From: Ectobacillus sp042610425
Lineage (GTDB): Bacteria > Bacillota > Bacilli > Bacillales > Bacillaceae_G
Direction: 5' to 3'
Assembly: GCF_042610425.1 (NCBI RefSeq)
Contig: NZ_JBGJZM010000001.1
Span: forward strand, 868,001-932,000
DNA length: 64,000 nucleotides
A model generated the notes under the pieces. The model was not told where the DNA came from and made no database searches. It was given only the letters and a program-made list of their open reading frames with translations. How positions within the stretch are numbered: position 1 is the stretch's first letter; each line of letters begins with the position of its first letter. Positions 1 to 7,435 of the stretch are shown piece after piece. The translations under genes were made by a program, and so were the position numbers.

Positions 1-912
1 ACGAATAAAGGTGCTCTTTTGGTTACTTTGCAAGGTGAGGATGATACGAAGCATAGATTTTTAACTTCACACGTAGATACACTTGGAGCAATGGTTAAAG
101 AAATTAAAGAAGATGGACGACTTAAGCTGACGATGATTGGTGGGTATCGCTGGAATTCTGTGGAAGGAGAATATTGCAGTATCCATACAGCAAATGGTAC
201 GATTTTTTCTGGTACTATTTTAATTCATCAAACATCTGTTCATGTGTATAGCAATGCAGGAGAAGCAAAGAGAGATGAACAGAACATAGAAGTACGTGTC
301 GATGCTATTGTGAAATCGAAAGAGGATACAAAGCAGATTGGAATCTCGGTTGGAGATTTCGTATCCTTTCATCCACGTGTAGAAGTAACGGATACAGGAT
401 TTATTAAATCCAGACATTTAGATGACAAAGCAAGTGTTGCCATTTTAATGTATACGATGAAACAACTTGTACAAAAACAAATTACATTGCCATATACTAC
501 TCATTTTCTCATTTCAAACAATGAGGAAATTGGATATGGTGGTAATTCTAATATTCCTGCAGAAACAATTGAGTATCTTGCTGTTGACATGGGTGCAATT
601 GGAGATGGTCAAACAACAGATGAATTTAGTGTGTCTATCTGTGCAAAGGACTCAAGTGGACCGTATCATTATGGATTACGTCAGCATTTAATTGAGTTAG
701 CAAAACAACATAATATTGTCTATGCAGTGGATATTTATCCTCATTACGGATCAGATGCATCTGCTGCGATTCGATCTGGTCATGACGTCATTCATGGTTT
801 AATCGGGCCAGGTATTGATGCATCTCATGCTTTTGAACGAACCCATGAACAATCATTGCATCATACCGCTTTACTAGTTTGGTATTACTTGCAATCTGAA
901 ATGGTGAGATAA
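1..912 (+). CDS. M42 family metallo-aminopeptidase, 5' truncated
   Basis: C-terminal ~300 residues of a dinuclear-metal M42 (glutamyl aminopeptidase/FrvX/YsdC-like) peptidase; the frame is open from base 1, so the start lies before the window. Visible metal and catalytic elements are the His of TSHVDT, the Asp of SRHLDDKAS, the Glu pair in NNEEIGYGG (catalytic base plus ligand), the Asp of AVDMGA and the His of GIDASHAFERTH, in the order usual for M42 enzymes. These are cytoplasmic oligomeric aminopeptidases that trim peptides; the exact substrate cannot be read from sequence. It ends just before a strong bidirectional hairpin that separates it from tnrA. The family call is firm, the specific paralogue is not. 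Confidence 0.85.
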   Translation, partial: TNKGALLVTLQGEDDTKHRFLTSHVDTLGAMVKEIKEDGRLKLTMIGGYRWNSVEGEYCSIHTANGTIFSGTILIHQTSVHVYSNAGEAKRDEQNIEVRVDAIVKSKEDTKQIGISVGDFVSFHPRVEVTDTGFIKSRHLDDKASVAILMYTMKQLVQKQITLPYTTHFLISNNEEIGYGGNSNIPAETIEYLAVDMGAIGDGQTTDEFSVSICAKDSSGPYHYGLRQHLIELAKQHNIVYAVDIYPHYGSDASAAIRSGHDVIHGLIGPGIDASHAFERTHEQSLHHTALLVWYYLQSEMVR

Positions 913-951
913 ATCTTATAAAGACGCATTTCATAGCGTAATTTCGCAAAT

Positions 952-999
952 AAAAAAGTAGTATCCCTCTTAAACCAGTAAGGGAGGTACTACTTTTTT
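952..999. terminator. bidirectional Rho-independent terminator
   Basis: Perfect stem AAAAAAGTAGTA...TACTACTTTTTT containing CCCT/AGGG near the loop, with A and T tracts on both sides, so it can serve the M42 gene on plus and tnrA on minus. Confidence 0.8.
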
Positions 1000-1029
1000 G
1001 ATTTTTTTAATAGTATTTTTTATAAGGAT

Positions 1030-1362
1030 TTAGGGCATTTTAGAAATACCGAATCTTGCGTTTAATTGGCCACGTATCATTTTATCGCGTACGGCTTTGT
1101 CATCTAATTGCTTTTCTTTCTTCAACATGTCTTGTCTAATCTCAAATGTTTGAGCACCTTCTTCCATTTTTTCAACAATATCCATTAATTGCTCCACATC
1201 ATGAAAGGAATATTTCCGTGTGCCCTTTTTAGTTCGCTCAGGAAAAATTAACTTTCTTTCCTCGTAGTATCGAATTTGGCGTTCTGTTAATCCCGTAATT
1301 TCACTAACAGTACCAATCGTTATTACTTTCTTATACTTATAGGAATCATCCTTCATTATCAA
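1030..1362 (-). CDS. tnrA: Nitrogen regulator TnrA (MerR/GlnR family)
   Basis: MerR-type winged-helix DNA-binding protein that activates or represses nitrogen genes when nitrogen is limiting and is held inactive by feedback-inhibited glutamine synthetase. The winged helix spans residues ~14-80 (IGTVSEITGLTERQIRYYEERKL); the C-terminal tail (RGQLNARF) corresponds to the glutamine-synthetase-binding tail of B. subtilis TnrA. I chose TTG at 1362: an AGGAGG lies 9 bases upstream and the product is then 110 residues, the same length as B. subtilis TnrA as I recall it, with the SYK-x-KK segment in register. An ATG at 1371 abuts the Shine-Dalgarno and is unlikely. Two TGTNAN7TNACA boxes lie upstream. 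GlnR is the main alternative, but no glnA follows and the tail is TnrA-like. Confidence 0.85.
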   Translation of the reverse strand: MIMKDDSYKYKKVITIGTVSEITGLTERQIRYYEERKLIFPERTKKGTRKYSFHDVEQLMDIVEKMEEGAQTFEIRQDMLKKEKQLDDKAVRDKMIRGQLNARFGISKMP

Positions 1363-1435
1363 TGTAATCATCCTCCTACAACCATTTCTTCTATATACTA
1401 ACTATACTCAACAATGTTACGAATTGCGATTTCTT

Positions 1436-1452
1436 TGTAAGATTTTCTAACA
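1436..1452. promoter_or_regulatory. TnrA/GlnR box 1
   Basis: TGTAAGATTTTCTAACA fits the TGTNAN7TNACA operator consensus exactly. It lies 74 bases upstream of the proposed tnrA start and about 145 bases upstream of the divergent small gene, which suggests autoregulation or control of both directions. Confidence 0.7.
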
Positions 1453-1480
1453 CTGTATTCGTATAATATCGGAAAAAGTT

Positions 1481-1497
1481 TGTAAGATTTGTTGACA
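1481..1497. promoter_or_regulatory. TnrA/GlnR box 2
   Basis: TGTAAGATTTGTTGACA fits TGTNAN7TNACA exactly, 45 bases from box 1 in the same orientation. Its right half contains TTGACA, a possible -35 element for the rightward small genes, though no well-spaced -10 is obvious. Confidence 0.7.
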
Positions 1498-1596
1498 AAA
1501 ATGAAGAATTTGAAGGAGGTTTCACATACAATATACACATGAGAAGATTGAGAAAGGGAAACATATATTATAAAACTCACGAAAGGAAGATAACGG

Positions 1597-1740
1597 ATGA
1601 ACCATATAGATGATAAATCGAAACAAATAGCAGAGAAGATTATAGAATTAGATTTACTTCGAGATGAACTATTAGAACAACTAATCGTACTTGCTGGAAA
1701 CGATGCCTACCATCTATTAAGAACTCTTCAAAATAGTTAA
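1597..1740 (+). CDS. Small acidic hypothetical protein (47 aa)
   Basis: A 47-residue ORF starting MNHIDDKSKQIAEKI, preceded by AAAGGAAG about 8 bases from the ATG. It is mostly predicted helix, charged, and has no signal peptide or membrane segment. It is the first rightward gene after the two TnrA/GlnR boxes, so nitrogen control is possible. I do not recognise the family and cannot propose a function. Good codon use and a plausible ribosome binding site are the only evidence that it is a gene. Confidence 0.5.
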   Translation: MNHIDDKSKQIAEKIIELDLLRDELLEQLIVLAGNDAYHLLRTLQNS

Positions 1741-1856
1741 TCAAAACTATATAGTACAGTTTTTCTTATATATAAAGGTTTCTTCGCTTTTTTAAACATG
1801 AATTGGTAGTCAAAAGCTTTCCTCAATCGTATTAAAACACAAGGGAGGGATAGCCA

Positions 1857-2030
1857 ATGCCACAGTTACTGAGAAAAATGATTGAAGTACAAAAAAACGC
1901 TTATAGAAAACGGATTATTGCTGCGGGTATTTACAAAGTTTCCAATCGTTCGGTAAATACTTTAACATTAACAGAGTTGAAACAAGTATATGATTCGTAT
2001 CAAAAAGTTAAATCGAATATACAGAACTAA
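1857..2030 (+). CDS. Fbp-like small basic protein (57 aa)
   Basis: A 57-residue basic protein (MPQLLRKMIEVQKNAYRK...) with the features I associate with the Fur-regulated basic protein (Fbp) Pfam family: an N-terminal LRK-xIE-xQK-x-Y helix, a central IIAAGIYK-like turn and a C-terminal LTxxELKxxYxxYQ helix. In B. subtilis, Fbp proteins assist the FsrA small RNA in the iron-sparing response. The start has AGGGAGGG 7 bases upstream. Unlike the namesakes, no Fur box is visible upstream, and the nearest operators are TnrA-type, so its regulation may differ. It is followed by a clear terminator. Confidence 0.6.
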   Translation: MPQLLRKMIEVQKNAYRKRIIAAGIYKVSNRSVNTLTLTELKQVYDSYQKVKSNIQN

Positions 2031-2106
2031 TAAAATTATATATGTAAAATTAATATATGAAAAGAGAAAAATACTATTTTGAGTTTATATTTATCATTCA
2101 ATTGTT

Positions 2107-2154
2107 ATGGGTGTAGAGGGAGAATGGAGTTGTCCTTTACACCCATTTTATTTT
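2107..2154 (+). terminator. Rho-independent terminator after the small genes
   Basis: Stem ATGGGTGTA-G-AGG / CCT-T-TACACCCAT, followed by TTTTATTTTG. Confidence 0.75.
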
Positions 2155-2251
2155 GTCATATTAGAAGGATAAACATCTACGTATAGGTTCGCTAAATTAG
2201 AACGGCTGATTTATAATGGAAGTAGAGTTATTTATAGTATGGAGGTAGGGT

Positions 2252-2944
2252 ATGAAGCTGTTAGTAGTAGAAGACGATAAACCACTTTCAGATGGAATCG
2301 TTAGTGTTTTACATGAAGAAAATTACGAAGTAGATATTTGCTTAGATGGAGAGGAAGGCCTCTATTTAGCAAAACAAAATATTTATGATGCAATTATCCT
2401 TGATATAATGTTACCTTCCGTGAACGGTATTACAATTGTAAAAACAATACGCGCAGAAGGAATTAAAACACCGGTTTTGCTTCTTACTGCAAAAGACAGT
2501 GTGGAGGACCGAGTTAAAGGATTGGATGCAGGAGCAGATGATTATGTAATTAAACCTTTTGCTGTGCCAGAATTGTTAGCAAGGGTTCGTGTTTTACTAC
2601 GGGCAAAAGGAATTAGTAACGAACGAGAGGTATCCTATGGTCCGCTTAGACTCAATAAGCAGGAACATGATGGATATGCAGCGGACATAAAGTTAAACCT
2701 GACCGTAAAAGAATATGAACTTCTCGAATATTTCATTTTAAATAAGGAACAAATTTTACCACGTGATCAAATTTTAAATCGTATTTGGGGTTTAGAATCA
2801 GATGTAGGGTTAGGCGTTGTGGATGTGTATGTTCACCATCTCCGTAAAAAATTGAGTGTTTGTATGTTAGATTCTTATATTTGTACAGTACGCGGAATTG
2901 GCTTCATGCTGAAAGGGATTAGTGATGATGTTTCAGAAAACTAA
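2252..2944 (+). CDS. OmpR-family response regulator
   Basis: A 230-residue response regulator. The receiver domain (1-~115) has the acidic pair EDD near residue 8, the phosphoacceptor Asp in IILDIMLPS (~51), Thr in LLLTAKD and Lys in DYVIKPF. An OmpR/PhoB winged helix (~130-225) ends in VRGIGFML. GGAGGTAGGG precedes the ATG. It overlaps the histidine kinase gene by about 20 bases, so the two are translationally coupled. The signal and target genes are not evident, because the neighbours on both sides are convergent or terminated. Family-level certainty is high. Confidence 0.92.
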   Translation: MKLLVVEDDKPLSDGIVSVLHEENYEVDICLDGEEGLYLAKQNIYDAIILDIMLPSVNGITIVKTIRAEGIKTPVLLLTAKDSVEDRVKGLDAGADDYVIKPFAVPELLARVRVLLRAKGISNEREVSYGPLRLNKQEHDGYAADIKLNLTVKEYELLEYFILNKEQILPRDQILNRIWGLESDVGLGVVDVYVHHLRKKLSVCMLDSYICTVRGIGFMLKGISDDVSEN

Positions 2945-4205
2945 AATCAGGCTTGTTTTTTTAAATACGATTGTGTTATTTTTTGTGTTTTGTACATTTG
3001 GCTTCGTTCTATATATATACATGCAGCATATTGTAATGCAAGATCTTACTGATAAGCTTACGACCATGCGCGAGGAAATACAACAAGAAGGTATTGATAA
3101 AATAATAAGTGAGCATGATCAAAAAAGAGAATCAGAACGAAGCATTGTCTATCTATTATGGGGTGAAAATGATCAATTTATAAAAGCAATTCCAGAAAAA
3201 GCTGTTTTTCCGAATGATTTAGATGATTTAAAGCCATCGGAATATGCGAATCAATCTGTAGTTAATCGAAAGATAAATGGGCATACATATGCAATATTAT
3301 CGGTTCCAACATCTTCAATTAATGAACAAAGCAAAATACCAGTAAAATATATTCAGTTAGTATTAAATATTGATACAGAAACCAATGTATTAGGGCGTCT
3401 GCTCATGTTAGTTATTGTTGGCGGTCTTTTAAGTCTGGCACTTTTTGTGGTCGCTGGTATTTTTCTTGCAAAAAGATCCCTAATTCCAATTCAAAATTCA
3501 TGGGAAAAGCAAGCGCAGTTCGTTGCAGATGCTTCACATGAATTACGTACACCTCTGTCAGTTATTCAAACTCATTTAGAGCTTTTGTTCCGACATCCTA
3601 AGCATACTATTGAGCAGGAAAGTGTTGCAATTTATAAAGTACTACAAGAAACAAAGCGGATGAACAAGTTAATTGCAGATTTATTAACTCTCGCACGTTC
3701 AGATTCAAATCAGCTTCAAATCGACCGTGAATTATTTTTACTGGATGAGTTTGTGAATCAGATTGTACAACAATTTGAACCGATTGCAGAGTTAAAGGAA
3801 ATTACACTAATCGTAGAAAATGAGAAAAATCTACAGATTTCTGCAGATAAGGAACGCATTCACCAATTATTGGTTATTCTTTTCGATAATGCCATAAAAT
3901 ATAATAAGAAAAATGGAACGGTCACTGTAAAAGGGAAAAAAGAAGGAAAGTATATTGTACTTACAATTTCTGATACGGGAATGGGAATTGCTCCTAGTGA
4001 TCTTCCTCATGTTTTTGATCGCTTCTATCGCGGTGATAAGAGCCGAAATCGCTCTGCAGGTGGTACAGGATTAGGTTTGTCCATTGCAAAATGGATTGTA
4101 GAAGCACATGAAGGAGAAATAAAAGCAGATAGTAAGCAAAGTGTGGGAACAAGTATGATTATTAAGCTGCCAACACGTGCTCACGATACAAAGCCCGTCT
4201 TATAA
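2925..4205 (+). CDS. Membrane sensor histidine kinase
   Basis: Partner kinase of the response regulator. It has an N-terminal transmembrane helix (~10-32), an extracytoplasmic region of about 125 residues, and a second helix (~160-182). The HisKA domain carries the phosphorylated His in DASHELRTPLS. The HATPase domain has the N box DNAIKYNKKNG, G1 DTGMGIAP, F box FDRFYR and G2 GTGLGLSIAK. No distinct HAMP domain is obvious. ATG 2925 was preferred to GTG 2922 because AAAGGG lies about 9 bases upstream. The extracytoplasmic part is not a domain I recognise, so the stimulus is unknown. Confidence 0.92.
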   Translation: MMFQKTKIRLVFLNTIVLFFVFCTFGFVLYIYMQHIVMQDLTDKLTTMREEIQQEGIDKIISEHDQKRESERSIVYLLWGENDQFIKAIPEKAVFPNDLDDLKPSEYANQSVVNRKINGHTYAILSVPTSSINEQSKIPVKYIQLVLNIDTETNVLGRLLMLVIVGGLLSLALFVVAGIFLAKRSLIPIQNSWEKQAQFVADASHELRTPLSVIQTHLELLFRHPKHTIEQESVAIYKVLQETKRMNKLIADLLTLARSDSNQLQIDRELFLLDEFVNQIVQQFEPIAELKEITLIVENEKNLQISADKERIHQLLVILFDNAIKYNKKNGTVTVKGKKEGKYIVLTISDTGMGIAPSDLPHVFDRFYRGDKSRNRSAGGTGLGLSIAKWIVEAHEGEIKADSKQSVGTSMIIKLPTRAHDTKPVL

Positions 4206-4267
4206 ATAGACGGGCTTCTACAGAGCGGTTAGTTCCCTCCTTGCTAAAGGGGACTGACTGCTTTTTT
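4192..4267 (+). terminator. Tandem hairpins ending the two-component operon
   Basis: A first stem, AGCCCGTCT/AGACGGGCT (4192-4216), spans the kinase stop codon. A second longer stem, AGCGGTTAGTTCCC/GGGGACTGACTGC (4224-4261), is followed by six T. The second overlaps the last codons of the convergent RnfD-like gene. Confidence 0.75.
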
Positions 4268-5201
4268 AATGCGCATTTGCGGTGCGGCTTTGTTTTGTGG
4301 AATGTTTCGTTTCTTTTACTGGCTTCAACGATTTCCATGCTTTCCAGCCATTTGCCAAGAGAAGACCCACTAATAAGAAGGTAAGGCCACCTACAACGAA
4401 ATACGCAGCAACACTACATAATGCAGTAAGGATTCCAAACATTACTTGGTCCTTATTTTTCGCAGGTGAAGTAGGAGGATCAGTAAGCATGAAAAATGCT
4501 AAGAAAAGTGCTGAATTAATGTAAGGAACGCGTAATAAGTCACCAACCGTACCAACTTGCATGAAAGCAAGTACTAGGATGAAAAGAAAGTACGAGCCTA
4601 GGAAACTGAATACTTGTGGAAATTTATTTACTTTTTGTGTGACCCAGTATCCTATGATAAGCAAGAACAAGATACACCACCAAGGTAAAAGTGACATCCC
4701 GCCCCACCAACTTTGTGGACTTGCTAATACGGTGCCAATGATAAATAGCCCGAATGTTGCTGGATTAAAAATAGGTTTTTTCTTGAAACGGAATAAATGT
4801 TTAGAAAGAATGGCTATTATCGTTGTAAGTGCTGTAATGCTCCAACTATTCATAGGGCTCAGCACGACAGCAATAATAATCCCGGTTATAATTCCACCTT
4901 CAGGAATGGATATCTTTCGTTTTTGAAATAAGGCTGCTCCTATATCTAAAATGGAAGCAGTAGCGATAGCAACGATTGTATTGATGAATCCGGCATGTGC
5001 TCCTGATGTCAATTGTGCTAACAAGAGTAAAATAACTAATGCAGCAAGAACTATATGCTTAGGTGTTTTTAAAAATGATAAACCGGAATCCTTTTTTCTT
5101 CGACTTGCTCTTGTTTCGTTGATAACCACATACCCGTTTGGTGTACTCATATATTTCCGTTTGGTTTCATTTTCTTTATAGGTTTGATCATTTGGTTTCA
5201 T
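4266..5201 (-). CDS. RnfD/NqrB-family membrane protein
   Basis: A 311-residue polytopic protein with a ~45-residue cytoplasmic N-terminus and about eight to ten hydrophobic segments. It has RnfD/NqrB family features: EGGIITGIIIAVVLSP early, KPIFNPATFGL centrally and MLTDPPTSP near the end. In Rnf/Nqr complexes this subunit carries a covalent FMN and passes electrons across the membrane. The canonical SGAT flavinylation motif of RnfD is not evident here. It is the last gene of a minus-strand trio and overlaps apbE by 4 bases (ATGA). No other Rnf subunit is nearby, so it is likely the membrane step of a short flavin-based electron-transfer chain rather than a full Rnf pump. Confidence 0.75.
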   Translation of the reverse strand: MKPNDQTYKENETKRKYMSTPNGYVVINETRASRRKKDSGLSFLKTPKHIVLAALVILLLLAQLTSGAHAGFINTIVAIATASILDIGAALFQKRKISIPEGGIITGIIIAVVLSPMNSWSITALTTIIAILSKHLFRFKKKPIFNPATFGLFIIGTVLASPQSWWGGMSLLPWWCILFLLIIGYWVTQKVNKFPQVFSFLGSYFLFILVLAFMQVGTVGDLLRVPYINSALFLAFFMLTDPPTSPAKNKDQVMFGILTALCSVAAYFVVGGLTFLLVGLLLANGWKAWKSLKPVKETKHSTKQSRTANAH

Positions 5202-6106
5202 AATATATGCTCCTTCATTCCCTTAGTTAAAATCATTTCTTTTGTTGATGTAATCCACATTCCGTCAAGATTTACATCTTCAAGCAGTTTTGTTCCCTGT
5301 GATCCCTGCAAAAAGGCTACTGTGGAGAAGGCATCTGCCAGCATTGTAAACGGAGCAACGACTGTGCAGCTTACTATGTCATGTGGTGAATCACCCGTAT
5401 GTGGATCAATGAGGTGATGCGTATTTGGCCGTACATGACTCAATCTTTCGTAGCTACCTGACGTACAAATGGCAGCATTACTTAGTTGTAAAGAACAAAT
5501 TGTTTTGTCTTTATGAAATGGATCTTGAATGCCAATCGTCCAAGGTTCATCTAGTTCATTAGTTCCGCCAATGAAAAGATCACCACCCGCATCGATGTAA
5601 TATCCTTCGAATTCACTTAGTTCCTTCGCAGCTAAATCCACAGCTAAACCTTTTGCAATTGCACCTAAGTCAAGAGTAAGAGGTTTTGTAAGCAGAATGG
5701 TACGGTTTTGTTCATCAAGCAATACGTCCAGATAGCTTATATTTGATGGGGAGTTATGGGTTGAAACGGTTTCCCCAGTTAAATAATTTGTATTAAATCC
5801 GTAAGTTTCTAACGTATGACCAATTGTTGGATCAAACAAACCAGTTGTTAATTTCGCAACCTCTAGTGAGAATCGAACTGCTTCAAAAAGTAAATCACTT
5901 GTATGAACGGCTTCATTAACTGTTGAAGAAAGCTTGCTTAACTCACTTTGTTCATTAAACCGACTACATGTTGTTTCAACAGCAGAAATGGCTTGGAAAG
6001 CTTGGTTTATTTTCTGCTCTGCAACTGGTTGATTTAAGGAAGTAACAACTTTGATTGTTACAATTGTTCCCATTTGAAGTCTTGTTTTTGTGTAGGTCTT
6101 TTTCAT
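5198..6106 (-). CDS. apbE: FAD:protein FMN transferase (ApbE)
   Basis: Transfers FMN from FAD to a Thr of target proteins through a phosphoester bond, Mg-dependent. Family motifs are present: LDLGAIAKGLAVD, YIDAGGDLFIGG, HHLIDPHTG and the metal-site segment LADAFSTVAF. The length of 302 is typical for the catalytic part. The start MKKTYTKTRLQMGT leads straight into the catalytic fold, with no lipobox or hydrophobic signal, whereas many ApbE proteins acting on surface targets are exported. The likely substrate is the SGAT-containing FMN-binding protein encoded just upstream, with a 27-base gap. Confidence 0.88.
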   Translation of the reverse strand: MKKTYTKTRLQMGTIVTIKVVTSLNQPVAEQKINQAFQAISAVETTCSRFNEQSELSKLSSTVNEAVHTSDLLFEAVRFSLEVAKLTTGLFDPTIGHTLETYGFNTNYLTGETVSTHNSPSNISYLDVLLDEQNRTILLTKPLTLDLGAIAKGLAVDLAAKELSEFEGYYIDAGGDLFIGGTNELDEPWTIGIQDPFHKDKTICSLQLSNAAICTSGSYERLSHVRPNTHHLIDPHTGDSPHDIVSCTVVAPFTMLADAFSTVAFLQGSQGTKLLEDVNLDGMWITSTKEMILTKGMKEHIL

Positions 6107-6133
6107 TGTTTAATCTCCTAATAATCAGGACTT

Positions 6134-6628
6134 TTATGCATTCTTTGCTTTTTGTAAGGCTTCTGTAACAGCATCTTGAAAATCATTTGTACTTTTTGTT
6201 GCACCGCTTACTACATCCACTTGTGCGCTTTGACTGCTTACGACTTGTTGAGGTAGATTTTTAATATAGGATTCAGGATAAGAAGTTGTGCAATTAGTAA
6301 TATCAACTGTAGTAATTTTATCGTTTTTAATTGTTACCGCAACTTCTACAGAGCCAATACGATTCGTTCCAATTCCTGAATATGTCCCATCCTTGTATAC
6401 TGTCTTTTTAGTTGTAGCATTTGTTGTTGTTTGAGATGTAGTAGATTGAACTGTGCTAGTTTGAGTTGCCGAACCAGTACTAGCTGTTTGTGTACTTTGT
6501 GCTTTAGATGAAAGTGTACTTTGTATTTCGTTTGAAGCAGTTGTTTGTGTTGCTACATAACCTGAAGTATATATAATTCCAATCGCAGCCGAACAAAGTA
6601 CGATCATTTTATTTCCCATTTTAGCCAT
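6134..6628 (-). CDS. Secreted/membrane-anchored FMN-binding domain protein
   Basis: A 164-residue protein with an N-terminal hydrophobic segment (~7-25, signal or anchor), a Ser/Thr/Gln-rich low-complexity linker (~28-75) that could span the cell wall, and an FMN_bind domain (~77-164: KDGTYSGIGTNRIGSVEVAVTI). DVVSGATKST near residues 138-147 fits the ApbE flavinylation motif, with Thr144 as the predicted FMN acceptor. GGGGG lies 10 bases before the ATG. It is first in the trio with apbE and the RnfD-like gene, so it is probably the extracytoplasmic electron carrier accepting electrons from the membrane protein. The final electron acceptor is not encoded nearby. Confidence 0.8.
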   Translation of the reverse strand: MAKMGNKMIVLCSAAIGIIYTSGYVATQTTASNEIQSTLSSKAQSTQTASTGSATQTSTVQSTTSQTTTNATTKKTVYKDGTYSGIGTNRIGSVEVAVTIKNDKITTVDITNCTTSYPESYIKNLPQQVVSSQSAQVDVVSGATKSTNDFQDAVTEALQKAKNA

Positions 6629-6916
6629 TATGTAATGACCCCCTGTTATATTAAGTTTGTTTTGATGTATATAACATATCGAATGTTTCTTAAAAAACCA
6701 TTAAGATTAAATGATTTTTTTAAAAAATATTTTATATATAAAAATAATGTTCGTACATTAGAAGATAAAAGGTGGATTGTTAAGCTTTTTTGGGGATCAT
6801 GTACAATTTCCGAAGTTCGGATATTATTTAATTAAAGAAAGATGATATAACGAAGGATATTCTTTTTCTCAGTAACTTAGAGTTATAGCTATTTTTTTAT
6901 GTACAAACGTGATGCA

Positions 6917-6946
6917 TTGACATGATTAAATTCTAGCTCATATAAT
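6917..6946 (+). promoter_or_regulatory. SigA promoter of the cadC-cadA operon
   Basis: Perfect TTGACA (6917-6922) and TATAAT (6941-6946), 18-base spacing. Strong consensus implies control by repression. Confidence 0.8.
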
Positions 6947-6954
6947 AAGATATA

Positions 6955-6980
6955 AACATATGAGTAATTGTTCATACGTT
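6955..6980. promoter_or_regulatory. ArsR-family operator overlapping the transcription start
   Basis: Imperfect inverted repeat AACATATGA-N8-TCATACGTT (8 of 9 positions symmetric) just after the -10, between promoter and cadC. Position and form suit a metal-released ArsR/CadC repressor site. Confidence 0.7.
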
Positions 6981-6994
6981 AGGATGTGAATAGC

Positions 6995-7354
6995 ATGGCA
7001 GAAATAAAAGAAGAAAAATGTATGAAAACAGTCATTCACAAAGATGTGATTCATAAGGTGAAGCAAAGTATGCCAAGTGATACAGACCAAAGAGCAGTAG
7101 CAGAGCTATTTAAAGTACTTGGAGATTATACGAGAATGCGGATTCTTACAGCATTGATGGCTGATGAAATGTGCGTGTGCGACTTAGCTTGTATGCTTTC
7201 AATGACACAATCGGCTATTTCCCATCAATTGCGAGTCTTGAAGCAAGCTAAACTCGTGAAAAATAGAAGAGATGGAAAAGTTGTTTATTACTCGTTAGCG
7301 GATGATCATGTAATTGCTATTACGAATCAGGCGTTTATTCATGTGAATGAATAA
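6995..7354 (+). CDS. cadC: ArsR/CadC-family metal-sensing repressor
   Basis: A 119-residue winged-helix repressor that should release its operator on binding Cd/Zn/Pb. The metal-binding ELCVCD-type motif appears as EMCVCDLAC in helix 3, and an N-terminal Cys (EEKCMK) matches the extra ligand used by CadC. The recognition helix is SMTQSAISHQLRVLKQA. A C-terminal DDHV...H segment could form the second, CzrA-like zinc site. I chose ATG 6995, with AGGATGTGA upstream, over GTG 6986. It is followed 81 bases later by the P-type ATPase. CzrA/ZiaR-like zinc sensing is the alternative. Confidence 0.82.
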   Translation: MAEIKEEKCMKTVIHKDVIHKVKQSMPSDTDQRAVAELFKVLGDYTRMRILTALMADEMCVCDLACMLSMTQSAISHQLRVLKQAKLVKNRRDGKVVYYSLADDHVIAITNQAFIHVNE

Positions 7355-7435
7355 GAAACCTTCACTGCTAAATCAACCAACTTACTACACATCAGAATTT
7401 GAAAAATGATAACCCGAAAAGGGAGAGGGATACCT

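Larger units (their letters stand above)
6629..6994. other. Divergent intergenic region, flavin operon / cadC
   Basis: No convincing gene (a 66-codon plus-strand ORF at 6635 has no ribosome binding site). It must hold the leftward promoter of the flavin trio, not clearly identifiable, and holds the well-formed cadC promoter and operator described separately. Confidence 0.6.

Noticed and set aside
6635..6835. 66-codon plus-strand ORF in the flavin operon/cadC gap
   Set aside because: No Shine-Dalgarno, AT-rich low-complexity composition; the region more likely holds the leftward promoter.
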